Shown: one piece after another, positions 45,646 to 57,782 of the stretch | Layout of the letters: each line of letters starts with the position of its first letter | How positions within the stretch are numbered: the first letter of the stretch is position 1 | NCBI RefSeq assembly: GCF_000213655.1 | Contig: NC_015554.1 | Coordinates: 2,294,001-2,358,000, forward strand | DNA from: Alteromonas naphthalenivorans | Lineage (GTDB): Bacteria > Pseudomonadota > Gammaproteobacteria > Enterobacterales > Alteromonadaceae | Reading direction: 5' to 3' | DNA: 64,000 nucleotides | The notes under the pieces: generated by a model | Told to the model about the DNA's origin: nothing | The model's database searches: none | What the model saw: the letters and a program-made list of their open reading frames with translations, nothing else | Position numbers and translations under genes: made by a program

Positions 45646-46248
45646 TTACTTTTTATTTGATTGGGGCTCATCTATGGTCAGCGATAACGAATCACCTTCG
45701 GCACGTGCCAGCCAGCGTTGTTTAGCTTCGTTCAACGCCGCGTCACTTGGCGGGTTAGTGCCCGACAAAGCTTGTGCCATTTGAACAATAATCGCATCGC
45801 GTTTTTCAAGCAAAGCTTCAGTACGTTCGAACAAGTCGTACGCCTCTGGGTATTCATCTTTTAAATTACCCATATCTTCCAGCGCATAATAACGCGCTTC
45901 AAACGCTTCGTTAAACAACTGACGCTTAGCGTTAAACACTACATAATCATAGGCTTGCTGCGAATCTAAATATTCAATGTGAGTTTGCGCTAAATGGCCG
46001 GCTTCAGCCACCACTTGCGCTTGTTCCATCCACTGATTAATGGCGTCTTTATCGCCGTTTTTAACCGCTTCTTTCACCCCAGCTTGTAAGTCGCTGGCGT
46101 GCAGAATTTCCATTAGGGTAATAACAGGAACTTGTGCCGACGCTTGATCGCGCTGATCAGTATCTTCCGCCAAATAAACAAACCAACCCGCAATGGCAAA
46201 AACAATACACGTGAAAACAGCAACAATAATCAGAAGCGCTTTAACCAC
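45646..46248 (-). CDS. Membrane-anchored protein of unknown function
   Basis: 200 aa from GTG 46248, chosen for the GGAGGAA site just upstream; the open frame extends 13 codons further. One N-terminal membrane helix (about 5-25), then an Ala/Glu-rich helical, probably periplasmic domain. No family recognised. It lies after ihfA but beyond the ihfA terminator, so it is likely transcribed separately. Confidence 0.6.
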   Translation of the reverse strand: MVKALLIIVAVFTCIVFAIAGWFVYLAEDTDQRDQASAQVPVITLMEILHASDLQAGVKEAVKNGDKDAINQWMEQAQVVAEAGHLAQTHIEYLDSQQAYDYVVFNAKRQLFNEAFEARYYALEDMGNLKDEYPEAYDLFERTEALLEKRDAIIVQMAQALSGTNPPSDAALNEAKQRWLARAEGDSLSLTIDEPQSNKK

Positions 46249-46316
46249 ACTTTCCTCCAGACAAAATGAAATGAAACGCAGTAACAAGGTTACTGGTTTT
46301 TAATAGGCAATACAAA

Positions 46317-46340
46317 AAAGAGCGAGTTACCCCGCTCTTT
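46317..46340 (-). terminator. Terminator of the pheST-ihfA operon
   Basis: AAAGAGCG / CGCTCTTT stem with an 8-base loop. On the minus strand it is followed by six T (CTCTTTTTTG). It lies 26 bp past the ihfA stop. Confidence 0.85.
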
Positions 46341-46365
46341 TATCAGTATTGTAACGACCGGTAGA

Positions 46366-46665
46366 TTACTGGTCGATAGGCGAAGAGTTTTCTACGCGAC
46401 TCTTCAATTTCTGACCCGGGCGGAAAGTTACCACCCGACGCGCTTTAATTGGAATGTCTTCACCGGTTTTAGGGTTCCGGCCCGGACGTTCGTTTTTATC
46501 ACGCAAGTCGAAGTTGCCAAAACCTGACAGTTTTACTTGCTCACCAGCTTCTAAAGCGCCTTTTATCTCTTCGAAAAAAAGCTCTACCAGATCTTTAGCA
46601 TCACGCTTGTTAATGCCTAACTTTTCGAATAGGTGTTCAGCCATCTCGGCTTTGGTCAATGCCAT
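46366..46665 (-). CDS. ihfA: Integration host factor alpha subunit
   Basis: 99 aa. [39 protein letters not shown] (in part) and [17 protein letters not shown] are diagnostic. DNA-bending nucleoid protein that pairs with IhfB. Three bases after pheT, the conserved pheST-ihfA order. Confidence 0.97.
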   Translation of the reverse strand: MALTKAEMAEHLFEKLGINKRDAKDLVELFFEEIKGALEAGEQVKLSGFGNFDLRDKNERPGRNPKTGEDIPIKARRVVTFRPGQKLKSRVENSSPIDQ

Positions 46666-46668
46666 AGT

Positions 46669-49056
46669 TTACTCTCTTAACGCGGCCTCAAACTCAGATT
46701 CCAGACCTTTAACCACAGTATCTACAGCCTGCTGAATTTCAGCTTCTTCCAAGGTTTTTTCCGGATCTTGTAAGTGAAGTGACAAAGCAAGGCTCTTGTA
46801 ACCAGGTTCAATTCCCTTGCCTTTGTACACGTCAAACAAGTTTAAGCCAACTAGTTGATTTACGCCAATTTTTTCTATGTAAGAAAGAATATTTCCTACA
46901 CTCACTTCATCTTTCACCGTAATAGCAATATCACGGCGGTTCGATGGGAAGCGCGATACAGGCGCGGCAGACGGTAATTTACGTGCGACAACAGCTTCCA
47001 CTTCAAGCTCGAACACAAATACCCGACCATTAACACCCAACAATTTTGTAAACTGTGGATGTATAGCACCAATATAGCCAACTTCTTCATCATTAAGCAA
47101 AATTTTTGCAGTCATACCTGGATGCAACGCACTATGTTGAGCACTTACAAAACTAAACTCACCGGTTTTACCCGTTAAGGCCAGTAATGCCTCTACATCT
47201 GCTTTTGCATCAAAGAAATCTACTGGGTTGTCGCCTAAGTCCCAGTGCTCTTCGTTACGACGCCCTGCTACAACACCACCAATAACCTGCTGTTGCAATA
47301 CACCATTAGGCGTATCTTGTTGAGGAATAAAGCGTAATCCAGTTTCAAACAAACGTACTCTGCCCTGTTGACGCTTTTGGTTGTAAGCCGTTGCACCTAG
47401 TAACCCAGGCCACAAGCTAACACGCATCACAGACATGTCTGACGAAATAGGATGCGGCAATACCATGCTTTTCGCATCAGGAAATAGTGCACTTTGAATT
47501 TTAGGGTCGACAAACGAATATGTAATCGCTTCATTATAGCCACGGCTCAATAATAACGACTTCATGGTGTTAATCGGCAACACCGCTTCTTGAGAAGGCA
47601 ACATAGACAATGCAGCGGTTGGCGCAACATGTGGAATGTTGTTATAGCCATACACACGCGCTACTTCTTCTATTAAGTCTTCTTCAATCGCAATGTCGAA
47701 ACGATAGCTTGGCGCCTTCGCTTCCCAACCTTCATTGGTTTGGACAACGTCTAAACCAAGACGTTCAAGCATTTCAAGCACTTGAGCATCATCAATGGTT
47801 ATACCCAACACGCGGGCTAAACGATCACGTCGTAATAAAACACTGGCCTGCTTAGGCAATTTGTCTTCTTCACAGGCTTCAACAACCGGCCCTGCTTCAC
47901 CACCACAAATATCTAAGATAAGGGCAGTAGCACGCTCCATAGCGTTACGTTGAAGTTGTGAGTCTACGCCACGCTCGTAGCGGTGCGACGCATCGGTATG
48001 TAAACCATACTGACGTGCACGGCCCATAATGGCATCGCGGCTAAAGAACGCACTTTCTAGCAAAATATCTTTGGTTTCTGTGTTTACACCTGAATGTAAA
48101 CCACCAAAAATACCCGCCATAGCAAGGGCTTTGTTGTCGTCAGCAATCACCAAGGTATCGTCGTTAAGCTTAGCTTCGGTTTCATCTAGCAACGTAAGGG
48201 TTTCACCCTTATTCGCCATACGCACGTTTACGCTACCTTCAATAGACGCAAGGTTAAACGCGTGCATAGGTTGGCCAAGCTCTAACAAGATAAAGTTGGT
48301 GACATCTACAATAGGGTCGATGCTACGAATACCACAGCGGCGAAGCTTTTCGCTTAACCATAGCGGCGTAGCGGCTGCTACATTAACGTTACGCAGCACA
48401 CGACCTACATAACGTGGGCACGCTTCTGGCGCGCTTAAGTTAATAGCAATGCTATCGTCAATAGTGGCTGCCACAGGGCTAATAGCCGGCTCGCATACAT
48501 CTAAGTTGTTCAACACGCCTACTTCGCGGGCAATACCACGAATACCTAAGCAGTCTGCTCGGTTAGGGGTTAAATCAACTTCAATAGAAGTATCGTCTAG
48601 GTCTAGGTATTCACGAATGTTCGTGCCTACTGGGGCATCGGCTGGCAATTCAATAATGCCATCGTGATCGTCGCTAATGCCTAGCTCAGAAAAACTACAC
48701 AACATACCCATAGAAGGTTCGCCACGTAGTTTTGCTTTTTTAATTTTAAAGTTACCAGGCAGTACCGCGCCTACTACAGCAACGGCTACTTTAATGCCTT
48801 CACGGCAATTCGGGGCACCGCAAACAATGTCGCGAAACTCACCGTCACCTACGTTTACTTTAGTAACACGTAATTTATCGGCATTCGGGTGCTGGCCACA
48901 TTCAACCACCTCACCTACTAATACGCCGCTAAATTCGCCAGCAACAGGTTCAACACCATCAACTTCAAGGCCAGCCATGCTTAACTGTTCAGACAGTTCG
49001 TTAGCCGACAAAGCAGGGTTAACCCATTCTCTTAACCACTTTTCACTGAATTTCAT
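46669..49056 (-). CDS. pheT: Phenylalanyl-tRNA synthetase beta subunit
   Basis: 795 aa. N-terminal tRNA-binding domain ([19 protein letters not shown] in part), B3/B4 editing region ([15 protein letters not shown]), B5 and the C-terminal anticodon-binding FDX-ACB domain. Forms alpha2-beta2 with PheS. AGAGAG ribosome site. Starts 14 bp after pheS. Confidence 0.97.
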   Translation of the reverse strand: MKFSEKWLREWVNPALSANELSEQLSMAGLEVDGVEPVAGEFSGVLVGEVVECGQHPNADKLRVTKVNVGDGEFRDIVCGAPNCREGIKVAVAVVGAVLPGNFKIKKAKLRGEPSMGMLCSFSELGISDDHDGIIELPADAPVGTNIREYLDLDDTSIEVDLTPNRADCLGIRGIAREVGVLNNLDVCEPAISPVAATIDDSIAINLSAPEACPRYVGRVLRNVNVAAATPLWLSEKLRRCGIRSIDPIVDVTNFILLELGQPMHAFNLASIEGSVNVRMANKGETLTLLDETEAKLNDDTLVIADDNKALAMAGIFGGLHSGVNTETKDILLESAFFSRDAIMGRARQYGLHTDASHRYERGVDSQLQRNAMERATALILDICGGEAGPVVEACEEDKLPKQASVLLRRDRLARVLGITIDDAQVLEMLERLGLDVVQTNEGWEAKAPSYRFDIAIEEDLIEEVARVYGYNNIPHVAPTAALSMLPSQEAVLPINTMKSLLLSRGYNEAITYSFVDPKIQSALFPDAKSMVLPHPISSDMSVMRVSLWPGLLGATAYNQKRQQGRVRLFETGLRFIPQQDTPNGVLQQQVIGGVVAGRRNEEHWDLGDNPVDFFDAKADVEALLALTGKTGEFSFVSAQHSALHPGMTAKILLNDEEVGYIGAIHPQFTKLLGVNGRVFVFELEVEAVVARKLPSAAPVSRFPSNRRDIAITVKDEVSVGNILSYIEKIGVNQLVGLNLFDVYKGKGIEPGYKSLALSLHLQDPEKTLEEAEIQQAVDTVVKGLESEFEAALRE

Positions 49057-49070
49057 GCTTACTCTCTGCC

Positions 49071-50471
<1,401 letters not shown>

Positions 50472-51080
50472 TTATTTGTGGCGTCTAAGTAAGGCAATCA
50501 GGGTTTGTTGTGTTGGCTCACCCTTTCCATCAATTCCTTGTTCAATTTGAAATTTAACCAACGCTTTTTTTATGTCTTCTAGACTTGGTAAAGGATCCTC
50601 AATAAAACCCTTGCTCTTTAATTCACCCGCAATCCAATCGATTGTTTCCTCATAAAGCTTTAACTTAGATTGCCCGGGAAACGTTATCATTTTTGAATTT
50701 TGTTTAACTCGATTATCACTAAAAGACTTTAATATTGCCTTCACAGCAAACAGAAAACGATGACTCGGATAGGCTCTACAATATTTTGTTACGTACACAA
50801 GCAACGTATCGGGTTCTTCGAAACTGACTAAGTCAAAAGTATCTTGCTGGAATTCATTTGAGGCTGAAATATACCCATTCATCCACCCACCAAACTGAAA
50901 CACGGCTTCAGATTCACCAGCTTGCATTAAGTCCAGATATCTAGAACAAGTACTTGAACCAATTCCCTTAATTGCAAAGCTACCATCTTCATTTGCGGCA
51001 TTAACATTGAAAATTAAACCAAGATAGAAAATTGACAATACAAAAAACTTAATAATCAATCCCATAAAATTATTAATCAC
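50472..51080 (-). CDS. Secreted protein with Rap1a/HdeA-like region and C-terminal PG-binding-like segment
   Basis: 202 aa, GTG start; ATG 51065 is an alternative. Signal peptide ending VNAANEDG. A two-Cys helical segment (CSRYLDLMQAG...YVTKYCRAYPS) is reminiscent of Rap1a/HdeA-like folds. The C-terminal IKKALVKFQIEQGIDGKGEPTQQTLIALLR has the spacing of a peptidoglycan-binding repeat. Function unknown. It overlaps the upstream gene by eight bases and is the third gene of the PEP-CTERM metalloprotease unit. Confidence 0.6.
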   Translation of the reverse strand: MINNFMGLIIKFFVLSIFYLGLIFNVNAANEDGSFAIKGIGSSTCSRYLDLMQAGESEAVFQFGGWMNGYISASNEFQQDTFDLVSFEEPDTLLVYVTKYCRAYPSHRFLFAVKAILKSFSDNRVKQNSKMITFPGQSKLKLYEETIDWIAGELKSKGFIEDPLPSLEDIKKALVKFQIEQGIDGKGEPTQQTLIALLRRHK

Positions 51081-51633
51081 TTGAAATATCTCCGTGTAAA
51101 TCTATGAGCAAGTCTTTGCCACCAATGCCTAAAAGAACCTCATTTGCCGTGATAAATTTAGGTTCGGTAGATATCCACCCTCCGAAACGCGAGGATTTAA
51201 GTGCTTCATCTCTCGCCGCGCCAGCCATGTCGAAAACTGCATCCAGTGTAGTCGACTTTACTTTCCCTAATTGATCAATAATCATTAGTGCATAGTCAGT
51301 CTGACGCTTTCGAATCCATTCATCCACAAAAAGGACGACACCGTCATCTGCAACCAAAATGTATCTCGGACCGACATGAATTGGCAGATCTAAGGACCAA
51401 ACAATTTCCTTTTTACCTTCGACATACCTAAATAACGTTGCAATGGGAAAGATATCTGGCGCAATTTTTTCCGGACGCTGCACTAACACCTTAAAGTTTC
51501 TATCCTTAGACCAAACACACCGCTGCTTATCTGGAAGCAGAATGCTATCAGAGGAATACGCCATATTATTAATGCCTGTTAAAAAGAATACAAAAAGAAC
51601 ATTAACTAATATGGCACGAAACATATATATCAT
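51073..51633 (-). CDS. Secreted protein of unknown function
   Basis: 186 aa from ATG 51633; TTG 51642 and ATG 51624 are alternatives. Signal peptide, then a beta-rich domain with KVLVQRPEKIAPDIFP and VADDGVVLFVDEW, no family recognised. Middle gene between the metalloprotease and the 50.5-kb gene, with near-zero spacing on both sides, so a shared transcript is likely. Confidence 0.6.
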   Translation of the reverse strand: MIYMFRAILVNVLFVFFLTGINNMAYSSDSILLPDKQRCVWSKDRNFKVLVQRPEKIAPDIFPIATLFRYVEGKKEIVWSLDLPIHVGPRYILVADDGVVLFVDEWIRKRQTDYALMIIDQLGKVKSTTLDAVFDMAGAARDEALKSSRFGGWISTEPKFITANEVLLGIGGKDLLIDLHGDISSD

Positions 51634-51643
51634 ACTGAGCAAG

Positions 51644-52897
51644 CTAAACTTTAGACTTTCGAGAAAAAGCGAGCATTATTCCGAAAACAAAGAGTGTTAG
51701 AGTTCCAGGGGTAGGAACGCTTGTTAGTACTGGTGTTCCAGCTACTAAATTTGTACTCCCAGGCGGAAGTTGTCCAGCAGAAACTTGAGGGCCAAATGAT
51801 ATAGGGCTACCAAAAAATGAGTTTAATTGTGAAGGGTCAAGAGAACCGGTGACGAGATCGCTGTCTAGAACCGTTTCCAACGAAAGGCCGATATCGAATT
51901 CAAAGCCAAATTTAATACCAACTAATTCTGAAGGGGTTGCACCATATCGATCGATTGCGCTGAAAAGATCTATATCAGAGCCGAACGCAAACGAATCGCC
52001 AACCGTAAATTTACCAGGCGCAATATCTATTGACATAGACTGACTGCCATTGGTCATGCCGTTAAATACCATATCAGCCAAAGAGACGCCCGTAAAACCA
52101 CTTGTTCTTAACCCGCTACCAGAGTTTCCAGGCGCATCATTCGTTGTGTCAAAAAAAGCATTAGCGGGAGCTAAATCAATTGTGAATTTAGTTAAGCTAA
52201 TTCCAGCTGGACCTGTATCAAAACTAATGTCGAAAAAATCATCAGTATTGAAGGGTGTAGAACCTCTTAAATCTACCGTTACTTCTGGTGCATCATTTGT
52301 AAACCTGCTAGCTCGAATTTGGTCAATTTGGGCCTGCGTTAGTTGATCTGCCGGAGCATCACGGTTAGAGCCAGTTGTAAGTACATTATCAGCATCACCG
52401 GCACCAAAATTGGAATGACCAAGCCCTAAATTATGGCCAATCTCGTGTGCTACAGTATCCGACCTACCTGTGGCCGTAACAGCATCTGAATTGATGACAG
52501 CTCCATTCCCATTAATATAAGCTTGTCCAAACAAAGTAGTATTAGGAGCGGAATTGAGTGAGTCGACAAACCAGACATTTAATGTGTTCGCATTACTCGA
52601 CTGGCCATTCCCCAATAAATTTACGTCAGTTATACCATTTACAGTAAGGAGGCTAGAATCATTGATTGACTGCGTTGGTAAAAATATTGACGCTACACCA
52701 GCTTGCTCATAAATTTCTTGTGTTTTTTGGATAGACAAAGGTGAACTTGCACAGTTCGCACCATTATCATCACATATCTGTATAGGATTGATTAACATAA
52801 ACTGGTCAATCGGCACACCGTAAACATAATTAGTTGCAGCCCAGAGTACACTGCCAAAAATCAATTTTCTTCCGGTAAAAATTTTAAAGCTAGCCAT
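51644..52897 (-). CDS. PEP-CTERM-anchored zinc metalloprotease (metzincin type)
   Basis: 417 aa. Signal peptide, catalytic HEIGHNLGLGH (about residues 150-160) matching the HExxHxxGxxH metzincin site, and a C-terminal sorting signal: VPTPGTLTLF, hydrophobic helix, then SRKSKV. PEP-CTERM proteins are processed by an exosortase, which is not in the window. AAGGACGAC ribosome site. First gene of a likely three-gene operon. Confidence 0.85.
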   Translation of the reverse strand: MASFKIFTGRKLIFGSVLWAATNYVYGVPIDQFMLINPIQICDDNGANCASSPLSIQKTQEIYEQAGVASIFLPTQSINDSSLLTVNGITDVNLLGNGQSSNANTLNVWFVDSLNSAPNTTLFGQAYINGNGAVINSDAVTATGRSDTVAHEIGHNLGLGHSNFGAGDADNVLTTGSNRDAPADQLTQAQIDQIRASRFTNDAPEVTVDLRGSTPFNTDDFFDISFDTGPAGISLTKFTIDLAPANAFFDTTNDAPGNSGSGLRTSGFTGVSLADMVFNGMTNGSQSMSIDIAPGKFTVGDSFAFGSDIDLFSAIDRYGATPSELVGIKFGFEFDIGLSLETVLDSDLVTGSLDPSQLNSFFGSPISFGPQVSAGQLPPGSTNLVAGTPVLTSVPTPGTLTLFVFGIMLAFSRKSKV

Positions 52898-53417
52898 TAG
52901 TCGTCCTTAACTTATTTGATTTAATTTAAAATTTGCAACAGGAATTATCAGCTAGAGCCAACACGTTCTTACTGCAACTTGTCAAAAATCTTGCAAGCTT
53001 CGAACCAAAAACCAAATACACTTAATTTTCAATAACTTATGAAAAAAATAGAATTCAAATTGAAAAGATATGTAAATATACTTGACATCTTAATCGCTGC
53101 ATTGGTTAGTAACATTCTGGTAATTTTCAATAATGTAAATTATAGCCTTCCGTTTTCAAAGCTAACTATCTACTTTATTAAGGCTTTACATTCAGACCGT
53201 TATGTCAAAATACGACAACACATGTATTTAAAGAGATGCCAATGCCGTTTTATCCCTTGCCCAGCAGCTAAAAAATACTTATCTGGGTAGTTACCCAAAA
53301 TTTTAATAGACAATAAAACAAATCAACTGTGCACTTTATATACAGTTCATGCTATCAATATAGACGTACCTAAGCAGTTACAAAATCTTCTTTCATTTTG
53401 CGTAAAAAGGGGCTTTT
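52898..53417. other. 520-bp AT-rich intergenic region
   Basis: Divergent promoter region for the metalloprotease operon and the next PEP-CTERM-like gene. A small open frame at 53039-53290 has no ribosome site and no recognisable protein features; I do not call it. No repeats of the GACACCCA family. Confidence 0.5.
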
Positions 53418-54227
53418 ATGCTTACCAAGATATTAGCTGTACTCTTATTATTTACTTCCTACAACGCGCATTCTGCGTTCATGCATTTCAATTTCACAGG
53501 CTTTGTTTCTAGTGTTGAAAATTATGAAGCAACGTTTTTCGACGAAGCTACTTTACTCGGCCAGCCTGTAAGCGGTTCGTTCACATTAGATCTTTCTAAC
53601 GAAGTACGAGGCAGACTGGAAACTGGCTGGTACTGGTGGGGGCAAGTGGAAACTGGCTTACCCGTACTAACTTCCCAATTAAAACTAGGTAGCAAAATAT
53701 ACAGCCTTGCCAATCAAGGTATTTACAACGCCTTTGAAGATGACTTCTTTCCTGAAGAGCACATTGAAATGTATAACGGGCCATATTATGACGGCGGCCC
53801 TATTGGTGACGGCGAATATTTTAGCGATTTTGCTAGGTTTACAGAAACGGCCCCCCTGGGTGAAACAAACTTAACCTACGATTTAAGCATTTATTTTTTC
53901 GATTTAATTAATGACTTTCTGGTATTCAGCGAAGAAACTGAATTATTCGATAAACAGCCCGACTTTTCGCAATCGTTTTTCTGGGAAGATACAGATTTCA
54001 CTGATGATAACCAAGAAGGTTCGGGTACGTTTGACGTATATGAGAGCTTTTACCCTACGGCAGGTGGTTTTGAGCGCAACATTGATTCAAAGCTAGAATT
54101 TACGCTAGCTAGTGTTAGTGCTGTTCGTGTAGATTCGCCTAGTACTTGGTTGATATTTATCGTTATAGGAATCGCATCATGTGCAAGAAAGTATTTACTT
54201 ACTCGAATTAAAAGGCCAATCGAGTAA
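53418..54227 (+). CDS. Secreted PEP-CTERM-like protein
   Basis: 269 aa. Signal peptide (about 1-19, ending YNAHSA), then an acidic, aromatic beta-rich domain (FTGFVSSVENYEATF; GSFTLDLS) of the kind seen in PEP-CTERM proteins. The C-terminal signal has Val-Asp-Ser-Pro-Ser-Thr-Trp, a hydrophobic helix and basic KYLLTRIKR: a PEP-CTERM variant. AAGGGG ribosome site. Function unknown. Confidence 0.7.
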   Translation: MLTKILAVLLLFTSYNAHSAFMHFNFTGFVSSVENYEATFFDEATLLGQPVSGSFTLDLSNEVRGRLETGWYWWGQVETGLPVLTSQLKLGSKIYSLANQGIYNAFEDDFFPEEHIEMYNGPYYDGGPIGDGEYFSDFARFTETAPLGETNLTYDLSIYFFDLINDFLVFSEETELFDKQPDFSQSFFWEDTDFTDDNQEGSGTFDVYESFYPTAGGFERNIDSKLEFTLASVSAVRVDSPSTWLIFIVIGIASCARKYLLTRIKRPIE

Positions 54228-54833
54228 ATTTCGCACTAAAGAAATCGACGATATATATAATCAAAAACTCAACTTTTCACCAATAAGGTGCATTTAACTC
54301 AGCTCTTTTATTTCTAGCACTACTCGACACAACAGAAGCCCCCTTGCGTCACGGGGATCACGGCTGAATTCATACGCACATTTAAAGTTGGCAGCAAGCT
54401 TGCTTTATTTGGTGTTTGTTAAATACAGCCTATCCTTGGGCCATACTCTCTCGACTATTAGTGATTTCTATAAGACAATAGCGAGCATAAATAAGTAAGC
54501 TGTGCTTAACCTTTTAAGCCCCTTAAAAATGAAGTAAATGCAAATAAAAAGTTTTAGTTTCAACAAGGCCCTTTGTTAAATCGCTTGTAATACTATTTAG
54601 CAGTAAAAACGCCAAGTTGGATTTAATGTCGTTGAGACAAACCTGCAAGCAGAGTAAGCTGTGCAAATAACTTATTAAAAGTATCGATTTAGAATCTTCA
54701 AGTTTCCAAAAAACTGACTCAAGGGTAAAATAATCAGCGCACACAAATCTATTAAATTATTTGACCGCATCACCTCTGAGTTAATCAAAAAATAGAAAAC
54801 ACATTAGCTGTACTAGTATATAAGGATATAAAA
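54228..54833. other. 606-bp AT-rich intergenic region
   Basis: No supported gene. An 11-bp word GTAAGCTGTGC occurs twice (near 54497 and 54655). The lower GC than the left part of the window marks the start of the polysaccharide region. Confidence 0.45.
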
Positions 54834-56348
54834 TTGGCTCTTTACTTAGCGATAATAATGCTTTTTTCTTTAGTTTTGATTGCGATAGCCTCTTCTAACT
54901 CAAAAATTAGAAGCTCTATTAGCGGTTGCTACGCATCGACGAAATTAGTAGATACTTATAATATAAAAACCAAAAGTGACTATAAGTACCTGTTATTTTT
55001 AACGCTTACTTTTCTATTAAGTATTTCTTTAGTCCTTTCTAACTTAAAAGGTTTTTTTATCGACTATGACTCGATGTCGGTTCAGCTAAACTTTTTAATA
55101 AAAAATAATATCAGCTTACAGATATGGGAGGGCAGGTTTTTCCCTCTTTCGCACGTAGACAACGCTGTAATTCTTAAGATTTTTGGAAATTTCAACGCGT
55201 TAAAAATTTATTTAGTTGCTCATTTGTTAGTTGTAACTGTATTAGCTTTCGTGGCTTTTAATTTTTTAACAGTAAAGCAAAGGGTATTCTTACTTTGCTT
55301 ATTTTTACTTTGCCCACCAATTGTCAATATTTACTCCTCCCCTATTTATTCAGAAAGAAATATACTGTTGCTATTTTTACTTTCTTTTTATTGGTTGAGA
55401 AAAGCAGTTAAATCTGAAAACCGTTATAAAGAAACTCTTTTTATTTTCTTAAGCGTATCGGCAGTTTACCTAACAATATTTTTTAAAGAAACAACCGTAC
55501 TATTTATCGCGAGCTTTGCAGCATCCAGCCTCTTGTTTAAAGCTATCAAAGTTTATTCAGATAAGCCGGACTGGAAGTTAACGCTATTTAAGAGTATTCA
55601 TAGCTTAGAAACGCTATATATATTTTCTTGCTTCCTATGGTTTATCGCATTTATTCTTCTTGGGGGAGACGTGAACCCTGACTACGTAGCCAAAAGGGCA
55701 GATTATTCTTCATTGGAGCTTATCTTAAATAATATAGCTGAAATTACACTTTTTGTACTCATGTCTATAGTTTTTATCTATCGTAGAAAACCTGACTTTT
55801 ATAGCTCGTTATACATCGCTACAATACCAATGATGCTGTATAGCGTTTTCGTATATAAAGCTCCTGGCGCTTTCAACATTTATCCTTACTATAATTATCT
55901 TTTCTATATATCCATGATAATTTTTGCAAACTCTTTGGTCAGAAAAAAGTTTAGTTTCTACTTTCTAAGTGTGCTTACTATTTTTATAGCTTTAACGGTC
56001 AACGGCTTTATTAAATTTTCTTCACAAGTAGATGATAGACAGCATGTCATAGACAGATTAATCGAACTTTCATATGCTCCCGATTTCGCTTTGACTATTG
56101 ACCTTGAGAGTGAGTGGAAAGAGAAAAACTTAGCAAGGTTTTTAATTTATAAAATTGAAAACATCAAGCTTTATCATTTACATCAAAGTAGTCTATTTTG
56201 TAATGATTCTTTACTATATTCAGCTAATAAAACATGTACAGCTGTACCTATTAAGAATACAGACTACTTCTTGACGGATATAGAACAAGATTTACCTGAC
56301 CGGGAGTTAATTTCAACTAATGAACTTAAATTGTACAGTGGAAGATAA
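54834..56348 (+). CDS. Polytopic membrane protein, probable GT-C/Gtr-type glycosyltransferase
   Basis: 504 aa, ten or more membrane segments and a C-terminal soluble domain with two Cys (about 430-500). An acidic motif FIDYDSMSVQ follows the second helix, as in GT-C transferases that use polyprenyl-phosphate sugars. It lies 46 bp upstream-to-tail of nothing similar, but is convergent with a gtrA-gtrB-like pair, so it may be the serotype-specific third Gtr component. TTG start with AAGGA upstream. Assignment is inference; very AT-rich. Confidence 0.55.
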   Translation: MALYLAIIMLFSLVLIAIASSNSKIRSSISGCYASTKLVDTYNIKTKSDYKYLLFLTLTFLLSISLVLSNLKGFFIDYDSMSVQLNFLIKNNISLQIWEGRFFPLSHVDNAVILKIFGNFNALKIYLVAHLLVVTVLAFVAFNFLTVKQRVFLLCLFLLCPPIVNIYSSPIYSERNILLLFLLSFYWLRKAVKSENRYKETLFIFLSVSAVYLTIFFKETTVLFIASFAASSLLFKAIKVYSDKPDWKLTLFKSIHSLETLYIFSCFLWFIAFILLGGDVNPDYVAKRADYSSLELILNNIAEITLFVLMSIVFIYRRKPDFYSSLYIATIPMMLYSVFVYKAPGAFNIYPYYNYLFYISMIIFANSLVRKKFSFYFLSVLTIFIALTVNGFIKFSSQVDDRQHVIDRLIELSYAPDFALTIDLESEWKEKNLARFLIYKIENIKLYHLHQSSLFCNDSLLYSANKTCTAVPIKNTDYFLTDIEQDLPDRELISTNELKLYSGR

Positions 56349-56464
56349 TAAAACTTATCCGACTGTAGCCAGTCCGTAATTTTTGGTAGAAATAGCTTTC
56401 TTGGCAGGCGCTCGGCAATCTCAAACATATGTTAAAGATTGCTGAGCCTGTTTATTAGTGAATG

Positions 56465-57394
56465 CTAACTATTTTTATCAGGTCTTTTGTTTCTCAGCAA
56501 ATACCTAGGCCTTCTCTTTGTTTCTACATATATTCTACCGATGTATTCGCCTAGAACACCAATTCCTATGAGTTGAATTCCGCCCAAGAACAGAACCGAG
56601 ACAATTAAGGAGGGGTAACCCTGAACTTCATTTCCCCAGATTAGCTTATCAATAATCATGAACCCACCATAAAGGAAAGACATAAATGCGATAAATAGAC
56701 CTACATAAGTCCAAACTCTTAAAGGTACTGTCGAAAAGCTCGTAATCCCTTCTAAGGCTAAGTTCCACAACTTCCAACCATTAAACTTTGTCTCACCAGC
56801 CGCACGTTCTTCTCGTGAGTAAGTTACAATGGCGGTGTTCCCCCCTACCCACGATAGCACTGCTTTCATAAATAGGTTTCGCTCGTCGAGCATTATGATG
56901 TTTTCGACGATACTCTTGTCCATTAAGCGAAAGTCACCCACATTTTCTTCTATCTTCGTGTAACTAATTTTATTGTGTAACGAGTAGAACCACTGAGCTG
57001 TCTTTTTCTTCAAATAAGTATCAGAATTTCTACTCACGCGCTTAGCGAGAACAACTTCAAACCCTTCTTTCCATTTTTCAATAAGCTCATGAACTACTTC
57101 AATAGGGTCTTGTAAATCTACATCTATAGGAATTATTGCGTCGCCTGTAGCATGTTCCAATCCAGCAAATAAAGCCGCTTCTTTCCCAAAATTTCTTGAT
57201 AGTGATAGAGGTACCACTAATGCATCCTCAGAAGCCAGTTTTTCAATAATACTTAAAGTACTGTCGGTACTGCCATCGTCTACAAATACGATTTCCGTTT
57301 GGTACTGACTAAGCTCCGCCTTTACCTTGTTGTAAAAAATCTCTATGACTTCCTGCTCGTTCAATACTGGAACGACTAATGTTATTTTACTCAC
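56465..57394 (-). CDS. GT2 polyprenyl-phosphate glycosyltransferase, GtrB/DPM1-like
   Basis: 309 aa from GTG 57394, which overlaps the end of the gtrA-like gene; an upstream extension is spurious. [31 protein letters not shown] and two C-terminal membrane helices define the GtrB/bactoprenol glycosyltransferase type. It would load a sugar onto undecaprenyl phosphate on the cytoplasmic face for flipping by GtrA. Confidence 0.87.
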   Translation of the reverse strand: MSKITLVVPVLNEQEVIEIFYNKVKAELSQYQTEIVFVDDGSTDSTLSIIEKLASEDALVVPLSLSRNFGKEAALFAGLEHATGDAIIPIDVDLQDPIEVVHELIEKWKEGFEVVLAKRVSRNSDTYLKKKTAQWFYSLHNKISYTKIEENVGDFRLMDKSIVENIIMLDERNLFMKAVLSWVGGNTAIVTYSREERAAGETKFNGWKLWNLALEGITSFSTVPLRVWTYVGLFIAFMSFLYGGFMIIDKLIWGNEVQGYPSLIVSVLFLGGIQLIGIGVLGEYIGRIYVETKRRPRYLLRNKRPDKNS

Positions 57395-57782
57395 TCTTAG
57401 GATCCTTAAAGATAAATACTTTGGAAATGATGAAACCCAATACAAAGCTTGTTGCAGAGAACGCAATTAAAGTATAGATACCAGCTACCGAAAAATAATC
57501 GGCGATTAGGCCAAATGTAAAAGCGATAATCCCCATTAGCCCCGTAAACAACACGTATTTAATGAATGAATATTGCGAATTGAACGTAACTTTGCTGTTT
57601 ACGAAATAAGAAAAGGTGACAGCGACAAGAAACGCTAAAAGATTAGACATAGCCTGAGAAAGACCTAAACTTACTAACAAATAGAAAATTACCCAGTGTA
57701 ATAGGGTATTGATAACCCCCACTGAAAAATAACGCCTAAACTGAAACCACCCTATCGAGCTCACAAAAACGTCCCTATTCAA
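57387..57782 (-). CDS. GtrA-like flippase
   Basis: 131 aa, four membrane helices, [19 protein letters not shown] and [10 protein letters not shown] typical of GtrA. Probably flips polyprenyl-linked sugar made by the GtrB-like neighbour, whose start it overlaps by eight bases. TTG start. Confidence 0.85.
   Translation of the reverse strand: MNRDVFVSSIGWFQFRRYFSVGVINTLLHWVIFYLLVSLGLSQAMSNLLAFLVAVTFSYFVNSKVTFNSQYSFIKYVLFTGLMGIIAFTFGLIADYFSVAGIYTLIAFSATSFVLGFIISKVFIFKDPKSE

Noticed and set aside
53039..53290. 83-codon open frame between PEP-CTERM genes
   Set aside because: No ribosome site, no signal or family feature, and it lies in an AT-rich divergent promoter region.
54523..54744. 73-codon minus-strand open frame in the 54.2-54.8 kb gap
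   Set aside because: No ribosome site or recognisable features; composition resembles non-coding DNA.
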